Source: Sinotaia quadrata
Lineage: Eukaryota; Mollusca; Gastropoda; Architaenioglossa; Viviparidae
Length of the DNA stretch: 64,000 bases
Direction: 5' to 3'
Assembly: GCA_028829895.1 (NCBI GenBank)
Contig: CM054178.1
Location: 90,895,558-90,959,557, forward strand
How positions within the stretch are numbered: position 1 is the stretch's first letter; every line of letters starts with the position of its first letter. A program made the position numbers and the translations under genes. Positions 1 through 12,029 of this stretch are shown here, piece after piece. The notes beneath the pieces are model-generated. The model saw only the letters and a program-made list of their open reading frames with translations. It had not been told where the DNA came from and did not search any database.

Positions 1-523
1 ATTTATTTTTAAATGTTGCCTTGCATCTCTCACGATCAACGCCATTTTCTCCTCCTAAAGGTTTAATAACGATAATCACGATTAGAATACGGATCTTCAA
101 AGAAAAAAACAGACCATCCTTAGCAAACTTTTACCATTATTATTTTATTTTATCTTTCAAAGTATTTATTTGTCCACTTTAAAAAAAACACAAAATCTTC
201 CTTCCCCAGATGGAGACTTTCAGATCAATATAAGCCTCATACAACTTCCCGAATTCATTTAAATGTCGGAAATCAATCGCAAGCTTGAGATGAACCCGGC
301 GAAACACTGAGTTTTGGTTGTGAATTTGTGGTGGGAAATGAGGATCGGTCTTGTCTAGGAAGAAGGGGAGAGAAACTGGTAGCGGGGGTGGGAGAAGGGA
401 TAGTGTAAAAATAATATTTACAAATTAAAATGACGAGGCGTCACGGTCATAGGCCGAACAAGATTCAATTTCTTTTCCGTTCGCCAATATTGCCTCCCCT
501 TGGACAGAGAGCGAATGAAAGCA

Positions 524-691
524 AAGCTGGCGTTGTGATGTGGTAGATAATGAGAAAACATATTTCTTAAATTTCCATTTAAACTGACAAATTCTAGTTC
601 AACAAGCTGGCGTTGTAATGTGATAGATAATGAGAAAACATATTTTTTAAATTTCTATTTACACTGACAAATTCTAGTTCAACAAGCTGGT
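524..691. repeat. 80-bp tandem duplication
   Basis: The motif beginning AAGCTGGCGTTGT recurs at 524 and 604, and its first bases again at 684, giving an 80-bp period and slightly over two copies. The remainder of 1-1440 (tetraspanin intron 2 or beyond) is AT-rich with a poly-G run at 852-865 and no recognised exon. Confidence 0.85.
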
Positions 692-1003
692 GTGTGCAGA
701 GTAATTTCTTTCTTTATTTTATAAATTTGTATATTTATTAAATTTTCTTTTTAACACAAAATCTGTTTCCTGTGAAGCACAGATTCCCATCCCTAGTTTC
801 CAAAATTATGATACTGTTGGTTTTAATACATCTAAAGGGCTTATAATACTGTGGGGGGGGGGGGGGAGGGGAGGCATCTTTATTAGTAACTGGATTTGTC
901 CGTAATGTAAACAGTTTTAAATCGCTTCTCATTTTGGATGAAATATTTATCCCACTGAAAGATGAAATAATTTAATGAATTAATAAACGAACTAATGATG
1001 TTA

Positions 1004-1192
1004 GTGTGAGTTGCTGTGTTGATGTATGCTGGAAATAGTGTTATCAGTGTGAGTTGCTGTGTTGATGTATGCTAGAAATAGTGTTATCAGTGTGAGTTGC
1101 TGTGTTGATGTATGCTAGAAATAGTGTTATCAGTGTGAGTTGCTGTGTTGATGTATGCTGGAAATAATGTTATCAGTGTGAGTTGCTGTATT
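1004..1192. repeat. 43-bp minisatellite
   Basis: The unit begins GTGTGAGTTGCTGTGTTGAT. About 4.4 copies with single-base differences, downstream of tetraspanin exon 2. Confidence 0.92.
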
Positions 1193-1440
1193 GGGTGTAG
1201 CAGTATTTGAGTTGAAGAAATGATGAATGTAAATTATTCCGAGAGCTGTCGTCATCAAGACTGTGACTGTTGTTCTGTTAGTTGATGTTATAGTGGATGC
1301 AGTTGTTGTATTTTTAGTTGACGTTACAGTGGGTGTAGTTGTAGTAGATATGACTTGCTGTACTATTAAATGCTACTATTGTGAGCGTTTCGGCATAAAG
1401 TAATCACGAAATGAGGATAATGAGTAGAGGAAATACTCAC

Positions 1441-3568
1441 AAATCCAAGCATACATCTGTTTTCTATTGCGGCTCCAACGCCTCCGAAAAATGCGATGAG
1501 GATAGTGATGCTCCCTATGACGATCAAGAGGATTGCGCCAGCCTGGTAAATGTCACTGCCCAAAAGAGCCGTCATCTCCTGCGCGCCAAAGCCGGCCACC
1601 AACGAGTAGATGCTCAGACCCAGAACCAGACCACCAACGAGCTAGAAGGCAAAACAGAAACCACATACAGAGAGCCGAACCTTCCGCGAGATAAAAGAAA
1701 ACAAATAAACATATGTTTTAGAGTCGAACCTGTCAAGATACAGAAACTTGTGCATTGAGTCGAACCTCTCGTGGGATTAATGACAGACTGATGACATTAA
1801 ATGATTAATTACAGGTTAATTACATTGATAATTAATGAAGGTTAGTGACATTAATGGTTAATGACATAAATAGTACCAAACCGCCACGAAATTAAAGACA
1901 GTAACACAAAGAGCTAGATCTAATCGAGCTACAGCTAGCAAACAAATATCAATATATACAGAGCTAGACCTAATCGAGCTACAGCTAGCAAACAAACATG
2001 AACATATACAGAGGGCCAAAATCTAGCGAGCTAGAGCTGGAAAACAAACACCAAGATATACAAAGCCAAAACCTAGCGAGCTAGAGCAAAAAATAGTCAT
2101 CACATTTAGAGGGCCAAAATCTAGCGAGCTAGAGTTGGAAGACACTATAGAGAACCAAAATGTAGTGGTTTAGATCTAGAAGACAGACATCAACATATAC
2201 AGAGAACTAAAAATGTAGAGGATTAGATCTAGAAGACAGATATCAACATACACAGAAAACTAAATTGTAGTGAGTTAGAGCTAACAAAAAGAGAACTAAA
2301 TGTAGTGGGCGAGATAGAAGACAAAAATCAACCTAGAGAAATAAAATGTAGTGGGTTAGATCTAGAAGATAGACATCAACCTAGATCACTTAAATGTAGT
2401 AGGTTAGAGCTAGAAGACAGACATCAACCTAGATCACTAAAATGTAGTAGGTTAGAGAGCTAGAAGACAAAAATCAACATAGAGAACTAAAATGTAGTGG
2501 ATTAGAGCTAGAAGACAGACATCAACCTAGAACACTAAAATGTAGTGGATTAGAGCTAGAAGACAGACATCACTAAAATGTAGAGGAATAGAGCTAGAAG
2601 ACAGACATCAACATAGAGAGATAGAAGACAGACATCAACATAGAGAACTAAAATGTAGTGGGTTAGAGCTAGAAGACAGACATCAACATAGAGAACTAAA
2701 ATGTAGTGGGTTAGAGCTAGAAGACAGACATCAACATAGAGAACTAAAATGTTGGTTAGAGCTAGAAGACAGACATCAACATACACGTAGTAACATAAAA
2801 CGAAATGAACTCGCACGATTCCATTCAATCCGGCATTTTCTGTTATTACATTTTTTTAAAGCCACGATAATTAAGAAAATATTTACCTATTACTTTCCAA
2901 AGAAGCAATGTATTTAAAGACCACTAGCCAGGCTGAATGCACACAACATGTTCGCTAATCAAAGGATAACAGTTCTAAAACGCAGTTAAAGTTAACTACA
3001 ATTATAAAAGGCAGGGTCAAATTTAAATATAACTACAGCTCTAAAACGATTGCTAAATGTAAACAAAACTTCATTTCTAAATACAAACTGAAATGTAAGC
3101 ATAACTGCAGTTCCAAATGTAAAGTTAAATGTAAATATAATTACAGTTCTAGACGCAAGGTTCAGTGTAAACATAAATAGGCCCCTACAGTTCTAAACGT
3201 AAGGTTAAAATATGTAAACATAGCTACAGTTCTAAACGTAAGGCTAAATGTTAATATAGTTACAATTCTAAACGTAAGGCGAAATGTTAATATAGTTACA
3301 GTTCTAAACGTAAGGCTAAATATAAACATAAAACAGTTCTAAATGTAGGATTAAATGTAAACATAGCTACAGTTCTAAACGTAAGGCTAAATATAGACAT
3401 GACAACAGTTCTAAAGTAAAAGGTTATTTTTAAAGTCTACTAGCCGATGTGAAGAATGAGGAAATGTTTACTGACCAAAACGATGAAGTTGAAGATTATT
3501 AGTACCACTTTCAAGAATGTGAAGCATCCCGTACCCTTACTACAGCACCCAGCATTTTTGGCACCCAT
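1441..3568 (-). CDS. Tetraspanin, first two coding exons (3' part off the left edge)
   Basis: Coding exon 1 is 3568..3476 (31 codons) and exon 2 is 1641..1441 (67 codons); both junctions are in phase 0. The start ATG lies 8 nt after a good acceptor (TTCTGTTTCAG), so exon 1 spans 3576..3476 and at least one non-coding exon must lie upstream at higher coordinates. Donors read TTG/GTCAGT and TTT/GTGAGT. The N-terminus carries cysteines at residues 8, 9 and 15, plausible palmitoylation sites, then TM1 (about residues 16-47, with the FNF motif at 26-28), a short extracellular loop, TM2 (about 64-83), and the inner-loop signature G-A-A-I-E-N-R-C-M-L, the conserved GAxxExxCL of tetraspanins. These proteins organise membrane microdomains with integrins and other partners. 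The large extracellular loop with its CCG motif, TM3 and TM4 are not in the window; I found no exon below 1441. The family call is firm, the subfamily (CD9/CD63/CD151-like) is not resolved. Confidence 0.93.
1911..2786. repeat. About 48-bp minisatellite (tetraspanin intron 1)
   Basis: The core TAGAGCTAGAAGACAGACAT recurs with AACTAAAATGTAGTGG. Roughly 18 copies: degenerate at the left (variant GAGCTACAGCTAGC), homogeneous at 2590-2786. The reverse frame is open only because the homogeneous units lack stops; it is not a gene. Confidence 0.92.
2969..3420. repeat. About 42-bp degenerate minisatellite (tetraspanin intron 1)
   Basis: Repeats of ACAGTTCTAAACGTAAGGCT followed by AAATGTAAACATAGCT, about 11 copies, ending about 55 bp from the exon 1 donor. 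Confidence 0.9.
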
Positions 3569-3633
3569 TTCGTTTGCTGAAACAGAATTCAAAATTATTA
3601 CAAATCAAATTAATGTAACAAACCGGCTTGCGG

Positions 3634-3690
3634 GTTTTGTGTTGTATTTTGTGTTGTATTTTGTGTTGTATTTTGTGTTGTATTTTGGCG
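3634..3690. repeat. 13-bp tandem repeat
   Basis: TTTTGTGTTGTAT repeated about four times without change, 60 bp upstream of tetraspanin exon 1 on the minus strand. Confidence 0.9.
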
Positions 3691-3959
3691 TTTAGTTGTT
3701 GTGGTGTTTTTTAATTAAAACCAAACAAACAGCAAATAATCAACACCAGCGCCAACAGATAATAACCAGTTGCACGTACAGATCTCTCGGCCCTTCAGTG
3801 CGTAAGGTGAAGGACATTCGGAGGACGTTGTATCACTATGACAAGTAATATAAAACAAAGTACACAGTACTTAGAGTCTTAGACAATAGAGTATGAACAC
3901 AGTTCAGTGTGCATAGAATCTAAGACAAAGGATACGCTGTACTTAGGAAATGGCACGTA

Positions 3960-4180
3960 TGGTTCACATGGCTTAAATCACAGAACACGAGATAAAATAC
4001 GGGACACAAAACATGGAATGCAGGACAAGACAGAATACGGGACATTAGATATAGAATACGGGTCATAAGACATACAATACGGGACATGAGGCAAACAATA
4101 CGGGACGTGAGTCACAATACGGGGCACAAGACATCACGATAAGGACAAAATACGGCACAGGACAATACGGCACAAATTAG
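3960..4180. repeat. Degenerate ACGGGACA-type repeat
   Basis: Loose repeats of AATACGGGACAT-like motifs with variable spacing. The surrounding 3700-5390 holds further short degenerate repeats (TCGTCACAA at about 4625-4710; AACTCTTTGTCTAAGT at about 4865-4970) and no recognised gene. Confidence 0.7.
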
Positions 4181-5394
4181 CAATTAGAGCATAAGATATG
4201 GAATAGAAGACAAAATAAGGACGAAGTTCCCATAGGACACAGTGTGGCGGTACGAAGAGTTGCCTCTCCATAACTAGTTTAACTTTAAATCTAAGAGAGC
4301 AAGTCGCTGGCAAACTTGTGCCTTTGGACCTCTCTATAACAAAACAAAACAGAAAACGAAACAAACAATACTATTTTAGTCTCAATATGCAACACTTGTA
4401 CGTCTTCCTGTGTTTTCGAGTCATCAATGACGTCAAGCTTGGTGCGTTATGCACCTATTTTCGTTCCTCTTGAAACTTAGGGAAAGGAATTTTCTTCTGT
4501 GTACAGACTCGGCACCTTACGCACCATTTCATGCACCACTTCTAAGCCACCAGGGAAAAACCAGGTCTCGGTCGTTACCTCGTCACACTAATGGTGTCAC
4601 AGTTACCGCGCCAACAGTCGTCTCGTCACAATACTGACATCAACAATCACTCGTCACAACACAGATATCAACAATCACTCAAAAGTGATATCAACTCGTC
4701 ACAATATTGATATGTCACCTCATCAGAATACAGGAGTTAACAGTCAAAACTGACGCTCACTGCCAGCAGACATCTCAGACGCCCAAAAAGAAATGCATTC
4801 GGCAAGTCCAAAGGCCAATAACTCTTTCTCGAAATAGATTGGACACTAAGAGCTTATGCGACCACAACTCTTTGTCTAAGTAGAGTGGACATTAAAACCT
4901 ATGGACCACAATTCCTTGTAAGTAAAGTGGACGCTACGAGTTATGTGATCACAACTCTTTGTCTAAGTGGAGTGAACTCTACTTTGAAACACGCAATCGT
5001 CATAGTGATTTACTTTATCCTTCTGCTGCTAATGACGTTTTTCCTATCAAATTAAATCTATCCCTAACCGGTCGTAGAAATCGTGTTTATTCGTTAATTG
5101 TTAGTATCATCTCTTGTTGTCTGATTCGGGATTAGAGGCTTGTTAGCCATTTGTTAATTATTTATTAAATACTACGCAAACCTGACACAAGAATTGACGT
5201 GCGGTGAGGCATGTGGTCTGCCATGTTAATGTACTTTTATTTTTTTAAAAGTCAAGTAACGAGAAGCCCAGATCATTGGGTCACTCGGTCACGATTGCTT
5301 CAAAATCGGTTGTTTGAAATCATGAGCGAGAGTAACGTGTCGTTAAAACTTAACACACCACACATAAGTCTAAATCATCGAAAGAGATGGTGGA

Positions 5395-5396
<2 letters not shown>

Positions 5397-5454
<58 letters not shown>
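5397..5454. repeat. (CA)n microsatellite
   Basis: About 28 uninterrupted CA units; a shorter CA tract follows at about 5555-5580. Confidence 0.97.
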
Positions 5455-5459
<5 letters not shown>

Positions 5460-5680
5460 TCTAATCATACACATTCACAAAAATATGTGAAATAACACAT
5501 AGGCCTAGGTCCACACAAACATAAACACATATATAATCACACACATACATAATCAAATACACACACACACACACGCACACGCATGCAAGCGTGTCAGATT
5601 AATACATGACTCCTAAGCCGAGACAGTCTAGCGATGCAAAAATCACATGAGAAAGTGCTGACCCCGCGTGACCTCACTGA

Positions 5681-5688
5681 TGACGTCA
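5681..5688. promoter_or_regulatory. Perfect CRE palindrome
   Basis: TGACGTCA inside a locally CpG-rich stretch (5640-5700). Another copy is at 5955-5962. This could be a distal element of the minus-strand tetraspanin, whose non-coding first exon must be somewhere upstream of 3576, but I found no exon here. Stretch 5700-6430 shows nothing else recognisable. Confidence 0.3.
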
Positions 5689-6432
5689 CGACTTGTCCCT
5701 CCCAGGCAGCAACATAATTGTATAGCGTTTACCGAGAGCGGTTTTTTTGTTGTTGTTGTTTTATTTGTTTGTTTTTTTTTCAATGGTACTGTGCCCCTAC
5801 TTTAGGCCAAAGCGTTCAAAGTTAGAGCAGGCAGACTGGCGTACTGGCTTGTAATTAATTAAATAAAAACAATACAGTACAGCTAGTCAGGCAATGTAAG
5901 TGCATACACCAGAATATTATTTGTGAGCTTACAAGAAGTTTCAGCGCTATAAAGTGACGTCATAGCACACACAAAACAATTTTGAAGAAAACAAACACAA
6001 CAAAATCAACCCATTAGTTTCGTAGACACAAAGTTTAAAGTGTCATAACAACAAAACTATTGTACATTTTATGCATTGTCACCCATTCAATAATTACAAC
6101 AGAATAAGACGTCGAGACACGACACAGCGCAATTGTACAACACTCTTAAGCATCCATAAAAACCAGAACTGACGCGAAATGCCGGAATAATTTTTATGTT
6201 GCCGCAAACCGTAATTATCTCAACCTTTTCAACAGCAGGCCTTGGCTGTCCTTGGTCGGTGTGCTCAAAAGTACATTTTGAGTTTCGTTACATCATTTAA
6301 TCAAATAACCATTACTAGTTAACCTTAAAAAGTTTGGAAGTAAACTAGTTTTATTAGAATTAAACTTTTGAGGCTAAACAAATCGGCGACTTTTAATTAA
6401 ATATTAATTCGTCGGAAAACTGGGAGCTAGAA

Positions 6433-6596
6433 GTGTGCGCGATAACTTCTTTCAGACTGAGTGTGCGTGTGATAACTTCTCTTAGACTGCGAGTATGCGT
6501 GTGATAACTTCTCTTAGACTGCGAGTGTGCATATGATAACTTCTCTCAGACTGTCAGACTGCGGGGATCGTGTATGTGATAGTCTCTTTCAGACTT
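6433..6596. repeat. About 36-bp minisatellite
   Basis: Four to five copies of GATAACTTCTCTTAGACTGC with GAGTGTGCGTGT between them. Confidence 0.88.
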
Positions 6597-6950
6597 TTTC
6601 ATAAAGATATGATTTGAAACAATCCTCCATAAGCAATCTAGTTGGTTGAATAATCTTAGAGAAAAAATTTAATGAAATAATTAAAATTTAGCAAATTTAG
6701 TGAGATAAATTACATCGAACGCAAAAGCTAACTCGAACCCAATAGCTAACGGGTGCTGGTGTGATCCTACCCGATTTACTTCATAAGCAGTCGAGATATT
6801 TTCGGAGTGAAGCCGTTGAGAAAATGTGTAATTATCCAGATGGCCATTCAGTTTGGAAACACACAGAAGTATAAATTCCGTAATGTTCAAAGTGGCTATC
6901 AAAGGCTTTTCTAAACTCTAAATTTGACTGAAAGGTTCGATCGTAAAATA

Positions 6951-7217
6951 GCGATTGTCACTTTAACTGTTCTTGGTCTATAACAGGAGCGATTGTCACT
7001 TTAACTATTCTTGGTCTATAACAAGAGCGATTGTCACTTTAACTATTCTTGGTCTATAACAAGAGCGATTGTCACTTTAACTATTCTTGGTCTATAACAA
7101 GAGCGATTGTCACTTTAACTATTCTTGGTCTATAACAAGAGCGATTGTCACTTTAACTATTCTTGGTCTATAATAAGAGCGATTGTCACTTTAACTATTC
7201 CTGGTCTATAACAGGAG
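6951..7217. repeat. 38-bp minisatellite
   Basis: Seven copies of GCGATTGTCACTTTAACTAT followed by TCTTGGTCTATAACAAGA, nearly identical. Confidence 0.95.
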
Positions 7218-7367
7218 CGAAGAAATGTTTTCAGCTGTCACAACCTGTTCTTGAAACCGTGTCAGGCTTGGCTGAAAATATCCCTCTGTCGTAAATAAAG
7301 GTAGGTCAAACGAACCATTGACATTGTGATTTTCTCCTTAAACAAGTGGTCGAACGGAGAAAAGAGG

Positions 7368-7397
7368 TGAGTGAGTGAGTGAGTGAGTGAGTGAGTT
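7368..7397. repeat. (GTGA)n microsatellite
   Basis: About seven GTGA units. Confidence 0.93.
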
Positions 7398-7508
7398 TTC
7401 CTTACAAAATCACTATGTTACGAATTCCTTGCACAATCACTGTTTACAACTTTCTTGCAAATTCACTGAAGTGAATTTCATTTATTATTGTCTTGAAGTT
7501 GTCTGCAA

Positions 7509-8002
7509 TACCACTGTTTTGTAGTGTCTTTTTCATTACCACTGTATTGTAGTGTCTTTTTCATTACCACTGTATTGTAGTGTCTTTTTCATTACCACTG
7601 TCTTGTAATGTCTTTTTCATTACCACTCTCTTGTAATGTCTTTTTCATTACCACTGTCTTGTAGTGTCTTTTTCATTACCACTGTATTGTAGTGTCTTTT
7701 TCATTACCACTATCTTGTAATGTCTTTTTCATTACCACTGTATTGTAATGTCTTTTTCATTACCACTATCTTGTAGTGTCTTTTTCATTACCAATGTTTT
7801 GTAATGTCTTTTTCATTACCACTGTATTGTAATGTCTTTTTCATTACCACTGTCTTGTAATGTCTTTTTCATTACCACTGTCTTATAGTGTCTTTTTCAT
7901 TACCACTGTATTGTAATGTCTTTTTCATTACCACTGTCTTGTAATGTCTTTTTCATTACCACTGTCTTGAAATGTCTTTTTCATTACCACTGTATTGTAG
8001 TT
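7509..8002. repeat. 28-bp minisatellite
   Basis: About 17.5 copies of ACCACTGTATTGTAATGTCT plus TTTTCATT. Variation is concentrated in the A/C and G/A positions of TATTGTAGTG versus TCTTGTAATG, so two unit types are interspersed. Confidence 0.95.
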
Positions 8003-8559
8003 GTTTTAAATAGCCAATATCACGGAGATTCTTTCCATCGTTATTGTCTTCTTGCAGTTTCCATTATAATAACTGGATAAAGTATCAGCATCTGCTATAT
8101 TCTATTCATAACTTTGTATTGAGGTGATTGGCTTGTGTAATAAATATAATATTTGTATTAGATGTATTATAGCTGTTCATTGCTCATCACTTCCACCATC
8201 CTTATGATATATGACAATGCGAAGTAATCAATGTTGATATAACGTATTTATTAAATTTTTTGTTGCCTAAATAATGAGATTAATTTTAGGTCGGTACAAA
8301 AAGGATACAGGGTTTAAAACTACTGTATGTTGCTTCTAGTCAAAGGGAAAGAACCACATGACTACGTTTTGATAATGCAAACTCAACGGTGTTACGGTTC
8401 TTTACAAATATTTCCATTTTAGTCCACGCTTTGTTCCAACTCACTTTGCTGACGACCGCACTTACATCAGAGATAAACTGCTTTTGAAATAAGCAGTACA
8501 GAGCCAACAAAAGAATGATTAGGTTGGAATTTTCCAAGGATTCTAGGTGGAATGTTTTC

Positions 8560-8994
8560 TTTGCAATGACCCTCACAGTGGATCTCAAAGGGAGGATACA
8601 AGCTACTGAAATGAGATGCCTTCGAAGGTTGCTTGGCATTTCGTATAGAGATCATGTCATGAATGAGGAAATGGGAAACAGAATTAGGCAAGCCATTGGG
8701 CCCTATGAAGAGCTATTGGCCATTGTGAAAAAACGCAAAATGAAATGGTATGAGCATGTCACACAATCAACAGTGCATGTCAGGACAATCATGCAAGGTA
8801 CTGTGCAAGGAGGGCGAAGGAGAGGAAGACAGAGGAAAAGATGGGAGGATAATATCTCAGAGTGGACAGGACTAAAGCTGAGCAATACAGTAAGATTAGC
8901 AGAGAACAGAATGGAATGGAGGAAACTGGTTGTCAGGTCGTCAGTGGTGCCCCAACGGTCGACAAGACTGAGGGATTTGATTATACTAGAATAG
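8560..8994 (+). mobile_element. 5'-truncated non-LTR retrotransposon (LINE), C-terminal end of the polymerase
   Basis: An open frame (8515-8994, stop TAG) carries from about residue 17 the conserved tail of a LINE endonuclease/reverse-transcriptase polyprotein. Landmarks are RRLLGISYRDHV, QAIGPYEELL, KMKWYEHV, the basic GRRRGRQRKRWEDNI block, EWTGLKLS, AENRMEWRKLV and SVVPQRSTRLRD. I recognise this from many annotated marine-invertebrate LINE polyproteins, where it lies after the RT thumb. Upstream residues do not fit the family, so the copy is truncated at about 8560; endonuclease and catalytic RT motifs are absent. It is a dead, fairly young copy, since the frame is intact. Its clade (RTE-like, Jockey-like or other) cannot be fixed from this fragment. 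Confidence 0.85.
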
Positions 8995-9067
8995 AAACAT
9001 GTCAGTTTGATTGTGAATATGTCAGTATACTTGATCAGCAAGCGTATCAACATGCTTATACAAGACT

Positions 9068-9535
9068 AATGAACATGACAGCATGATAATACTAGACAAT
9101 GAACATGTCAGTAAGATTATACTAGACAAATGAACACGGCTGTATTACGATATTAGACTAGTGATCAATACTATTATTAAATCAGACCAATGGACTCGCC
9201 TGTATATGATTCTAGACCAGTGAACAGGTCTTATGATGATACTAGACCATTGAACACGTCTGTATGATGATACTAGTTAAGTGAACACGTCTTATGATGA
9301 TACTAGACCAATGAACACGTCTGTATTATGATTCTAGACCAGAGAACACGTCTTATGATGATACTAGACCAATGAACACGTCTTATGATGATACTTGACC
9401 AGTGAACACGTCTGTATGATTATACTAGACCAGAGAACACGTCTTATGATGATACTTGACCAGTGAACACGTCTGTATGATTATACTAGACCAGTGAACA
9501 CGTCTGTATGATTATACTAGACTACTTAATATGTC
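9068..9535. repeat. About 31-bp minisatellite following the LINE end
   Basis: About 14 variable copies of GATGATACTAGACCAGTGAA plus CACGTCTGTAT. It starts within 75 bp of the LINE stop codon, so it may have grown from the element's 3' tail. Confidence 0.9.
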
Positions 9536-9730
9536 AGAATGCTGAGAACGTGCTCACAGAGAGTTAGTGTAAACATTATGAAGAACACCATTCCTTCATA
9601 CTTTAGTGATCATATTCTTTGTCAGGTCAGGCGGCAGGCACTGTAGTATTCAATACAAGATTTAATAAATGTATATGGAATCTTAGCTATATAGGCTTTA
9701 TAGCAATTCATGGCATAAAAAAGAACCCCC

Positions 9731-9873
9731 TCAAATAAATAATATATTGACAGGCAGTTATGTATACAACAATTCAAATAAATAATATATTGACAGGCAG
9801 TTATGTATACAACAATTCAAATAAATAATATATTGACAGGCAGTTATGTATACAACAATTCAAATAAATAATC
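9731..9873. repeat. 43-bp minisatellite
   Basis: Three full, nearly identical copies plus a partial of TCAAATAAATAATATATTGA followed by CAGGCAGTTATGTATACAAC AAT. Confidence 0.95.
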
Positions 9874-9874
9874 A

Positions 9875-10687
9875 ACAATTCCAACGCGTCACTACATTAC
9901 GTGATACATTCTTTGCCCCCTCACACCCCTCTTTAGTTCAAACCCACATTTTTGGAAGTTGCGGGTACGTGTAGGGTGGGGTGGAGGGTAAGATCGCATT
10001 CCACAACAATCGAACATACCGGCACGCCCTTACAGTCTCATTAAATTTTTATTGCTTTCCAACCTGCGGCCGTGCTGCACGAAAATCTTTGTATAAGTAT
10101 GTATATACGTTAATTCGTCTTAGCAACTAACTGGGACTGGAGGGGTGTCCATTCAATTCCAAAGGCTCTGAAACACGTTAATGGCAAAGGACTTCTCTTG
10201 TAGCTCTCGAGTCTTTGGTGGGGCCCCGGCTTATTCATGGACCTAAATTGTCCTAAAAAGATACCTTTTAAGGCGTTGGGTTACAGACAGCCACACAGTT
10301 GTAGTGTCACACAGACAGGTCCGCACCTACTAATTCTCACGGAATGCAGAGCACACAAAGCCATGGGGGGAAAAAAAAAACACACATACACACAGCCACT
10401 GTGCACTGAACTTATTTCTAGTTTCTTCTTCTGGCTGCATAATATCGAGTGTTTACGCCCCACTGTTCTCAGAGCTATGCCCTCTGTTTCGTGTCTAGGT
10501 GACGTCAGCAGCAGCCAGGCGAGACCGAGATCGTGAAGACAAATTCTATGCAGCGACGAACATGGGAACCCGGATGTGCATAATACGTGAAGTAAATAAA
10601 TAATACATGAAGTATTTCACGTATAAATGGATATTTAATTTTAAATTTAATACATCTTTGCTAAAAAGACAAACGGTATACGTGTGC
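9875..10687. other. Intergenic stretch, no gene recognised
   Basis: Mixed composition with CpGs. A perfect CRE (TGACGTCA) lies at 10500-10507 within a GC-richer 10,440-10,530. Open frames of about 100 and 60 codons overlap on opposite strands with no recognisable protein. Confidence 0.5.
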
Positions 10688-10688
10688 A

Positions 10689-10855
10689 TATGGACCATTG
10701 TAATACACGTGAAAATAGTGTTGGTTATGTACAGATGACGTAGTATGGACCATTGTAATACACGTGAAAATAGTGTTGGTTATGTATAGATGACGTAGTA
10801 TGGACCATTGTAATACACGCGAAAATAGTGTTGGTTATGTACAGATGACGTCGTA
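10689..10855. repeat. 55-bp minisatellite, three copies
   Basis: Units start TATGGACCATTGTAATACAC and end GTACAGATGACGTAG. Each carries CACGTG or CACGCG and a CRE half-site TGACGT. Confidence 0.93.
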
Positions 10856-12000
10856 TCTATGCAAGAAACGTTGATGCCTGTATAAATGTAGTGAGCTACG
10901 TGTTTCAAAAGAGGGCGTACCTATAGCTCGCCAACGTCAGGGACACCATTTGTCCAAATGCTAGTGACACGTGCCATGTAACGATGAACAAAACTTATCG
11001 CAATCACCGTTGACGCCCTTATAACTAGTTTTCTATATATATATTGAATAAAACCTCGTTTGGCACGTCAGTTTCAAGGACAACTAGAGATCACGTGATG
11101 CTGACACGTGAATTGTACCGATTAGCAGAGAATGGTTGCAAGCACAAAATAACGTTAAGTAGAAAATATATATTTTTAAAATTATAATTGGAAATGAACG
11201 TTTGGTCCTTCCATACTTTCAAGGAAATAGTAGTAGTACGCGACTACTGTGCATACGAACTGAACACAGCATAAGTTATCTCCCTTGTTTTCTTGGCAAT
11301 AAATTATGGTCTGATTATCAATATTTATTTGTTTGTCAGGGAAAATGCATGGCGAATTTGCAGCTGTACGTAATTCTTCAAGAAAACGACTTTAAAAAGA
11401 AAAGAAAATGAGTTTGCTTCTATGAGATTTAGAAATAAGAAAGTGACAGGTTTTTGTCTTTTGAAGTGGGGTCGGGGTTTGAAACAATAAAATGAAAGAA
11501 CAGCAAATTAAGAATGTTCAGTTAGTGATGGAAAGCGCTAGGCAGTTACAGTTCGAGTGGAGAAGTTTTAGGAGATTCCGTTTCATGGTAGGATGTGCTA
11601 AGAAGAATATTTTCTTGTGAAGAATTGTTAGGAAGTTCAGTTAGTGTTAGCAAATGCTAGAAAGTTCTGTTTCGTGTGGAGAAGAGCTAGAGTTTCAGGA
11701 ATTTCAATAACATACTATACCAATACTTCGGTGTTGTTGTTTTTTCTACCCCGTCATAGAGAGTTAAGTTTATATTTCTTTTAAAGAGCGAGACTTTAGC
11801 GTGAGTGAAACTCATTAGGAAGGGGTGTAAGTTTTCTTTCGACAAAGTTGGTATATTCTGTGGCATGACTGAAGTCTATCTACGTGTATTTGTGTGGGGG
11901 GGGGAGTATGGGAGTGTGAGAGAGAGAAGAGAGAGTCACTAAAGATATATGGCGTTAATTTTGTTTTTCAAGTTGCGTGACCGCCCCAAAACTAAAGTAT
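10856..12000. other. Intergenic, no gene recognised
   Basis: Contains several CACGTG E-boxes (about 10,967-11,110), a weak repeat of GTTAGGAAGTTCAGTTAGTG type (11,515-11,700) and a short GA run at 11,920-11,935. Confidence 0.5.
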
Positions 12001-12029
12001 ATTACAGTAATAAAAAGACTAAATTACAG

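Larger units (their letters stand above)
1642..3475 (-). other. Tetraspanin intron 1, mostly minisatellite
   Basis: The intron runs from donor GTCAGT at 3475 to an acceptor AG at 1643-1642. Two tandem arrays (1911-2786 and 2969-3420) make up about 70% of its 1834 bp. No other coding signal was seen. Confidence 0.85.

Noticed and set aside
1366..1440. Extension of the tetraspanin reading frame beyond exon 2
   Set aside because: A consensus GTGAGT donor follows the GF codons at 1441, and the residues beyond it do not fit the family.
2556..2828. Minus-strand 90-codon frame with repeated YVDVCLLAL
   Set aside because: A translation of the 48-bp minisatellite inside tetraspanin intron 1.
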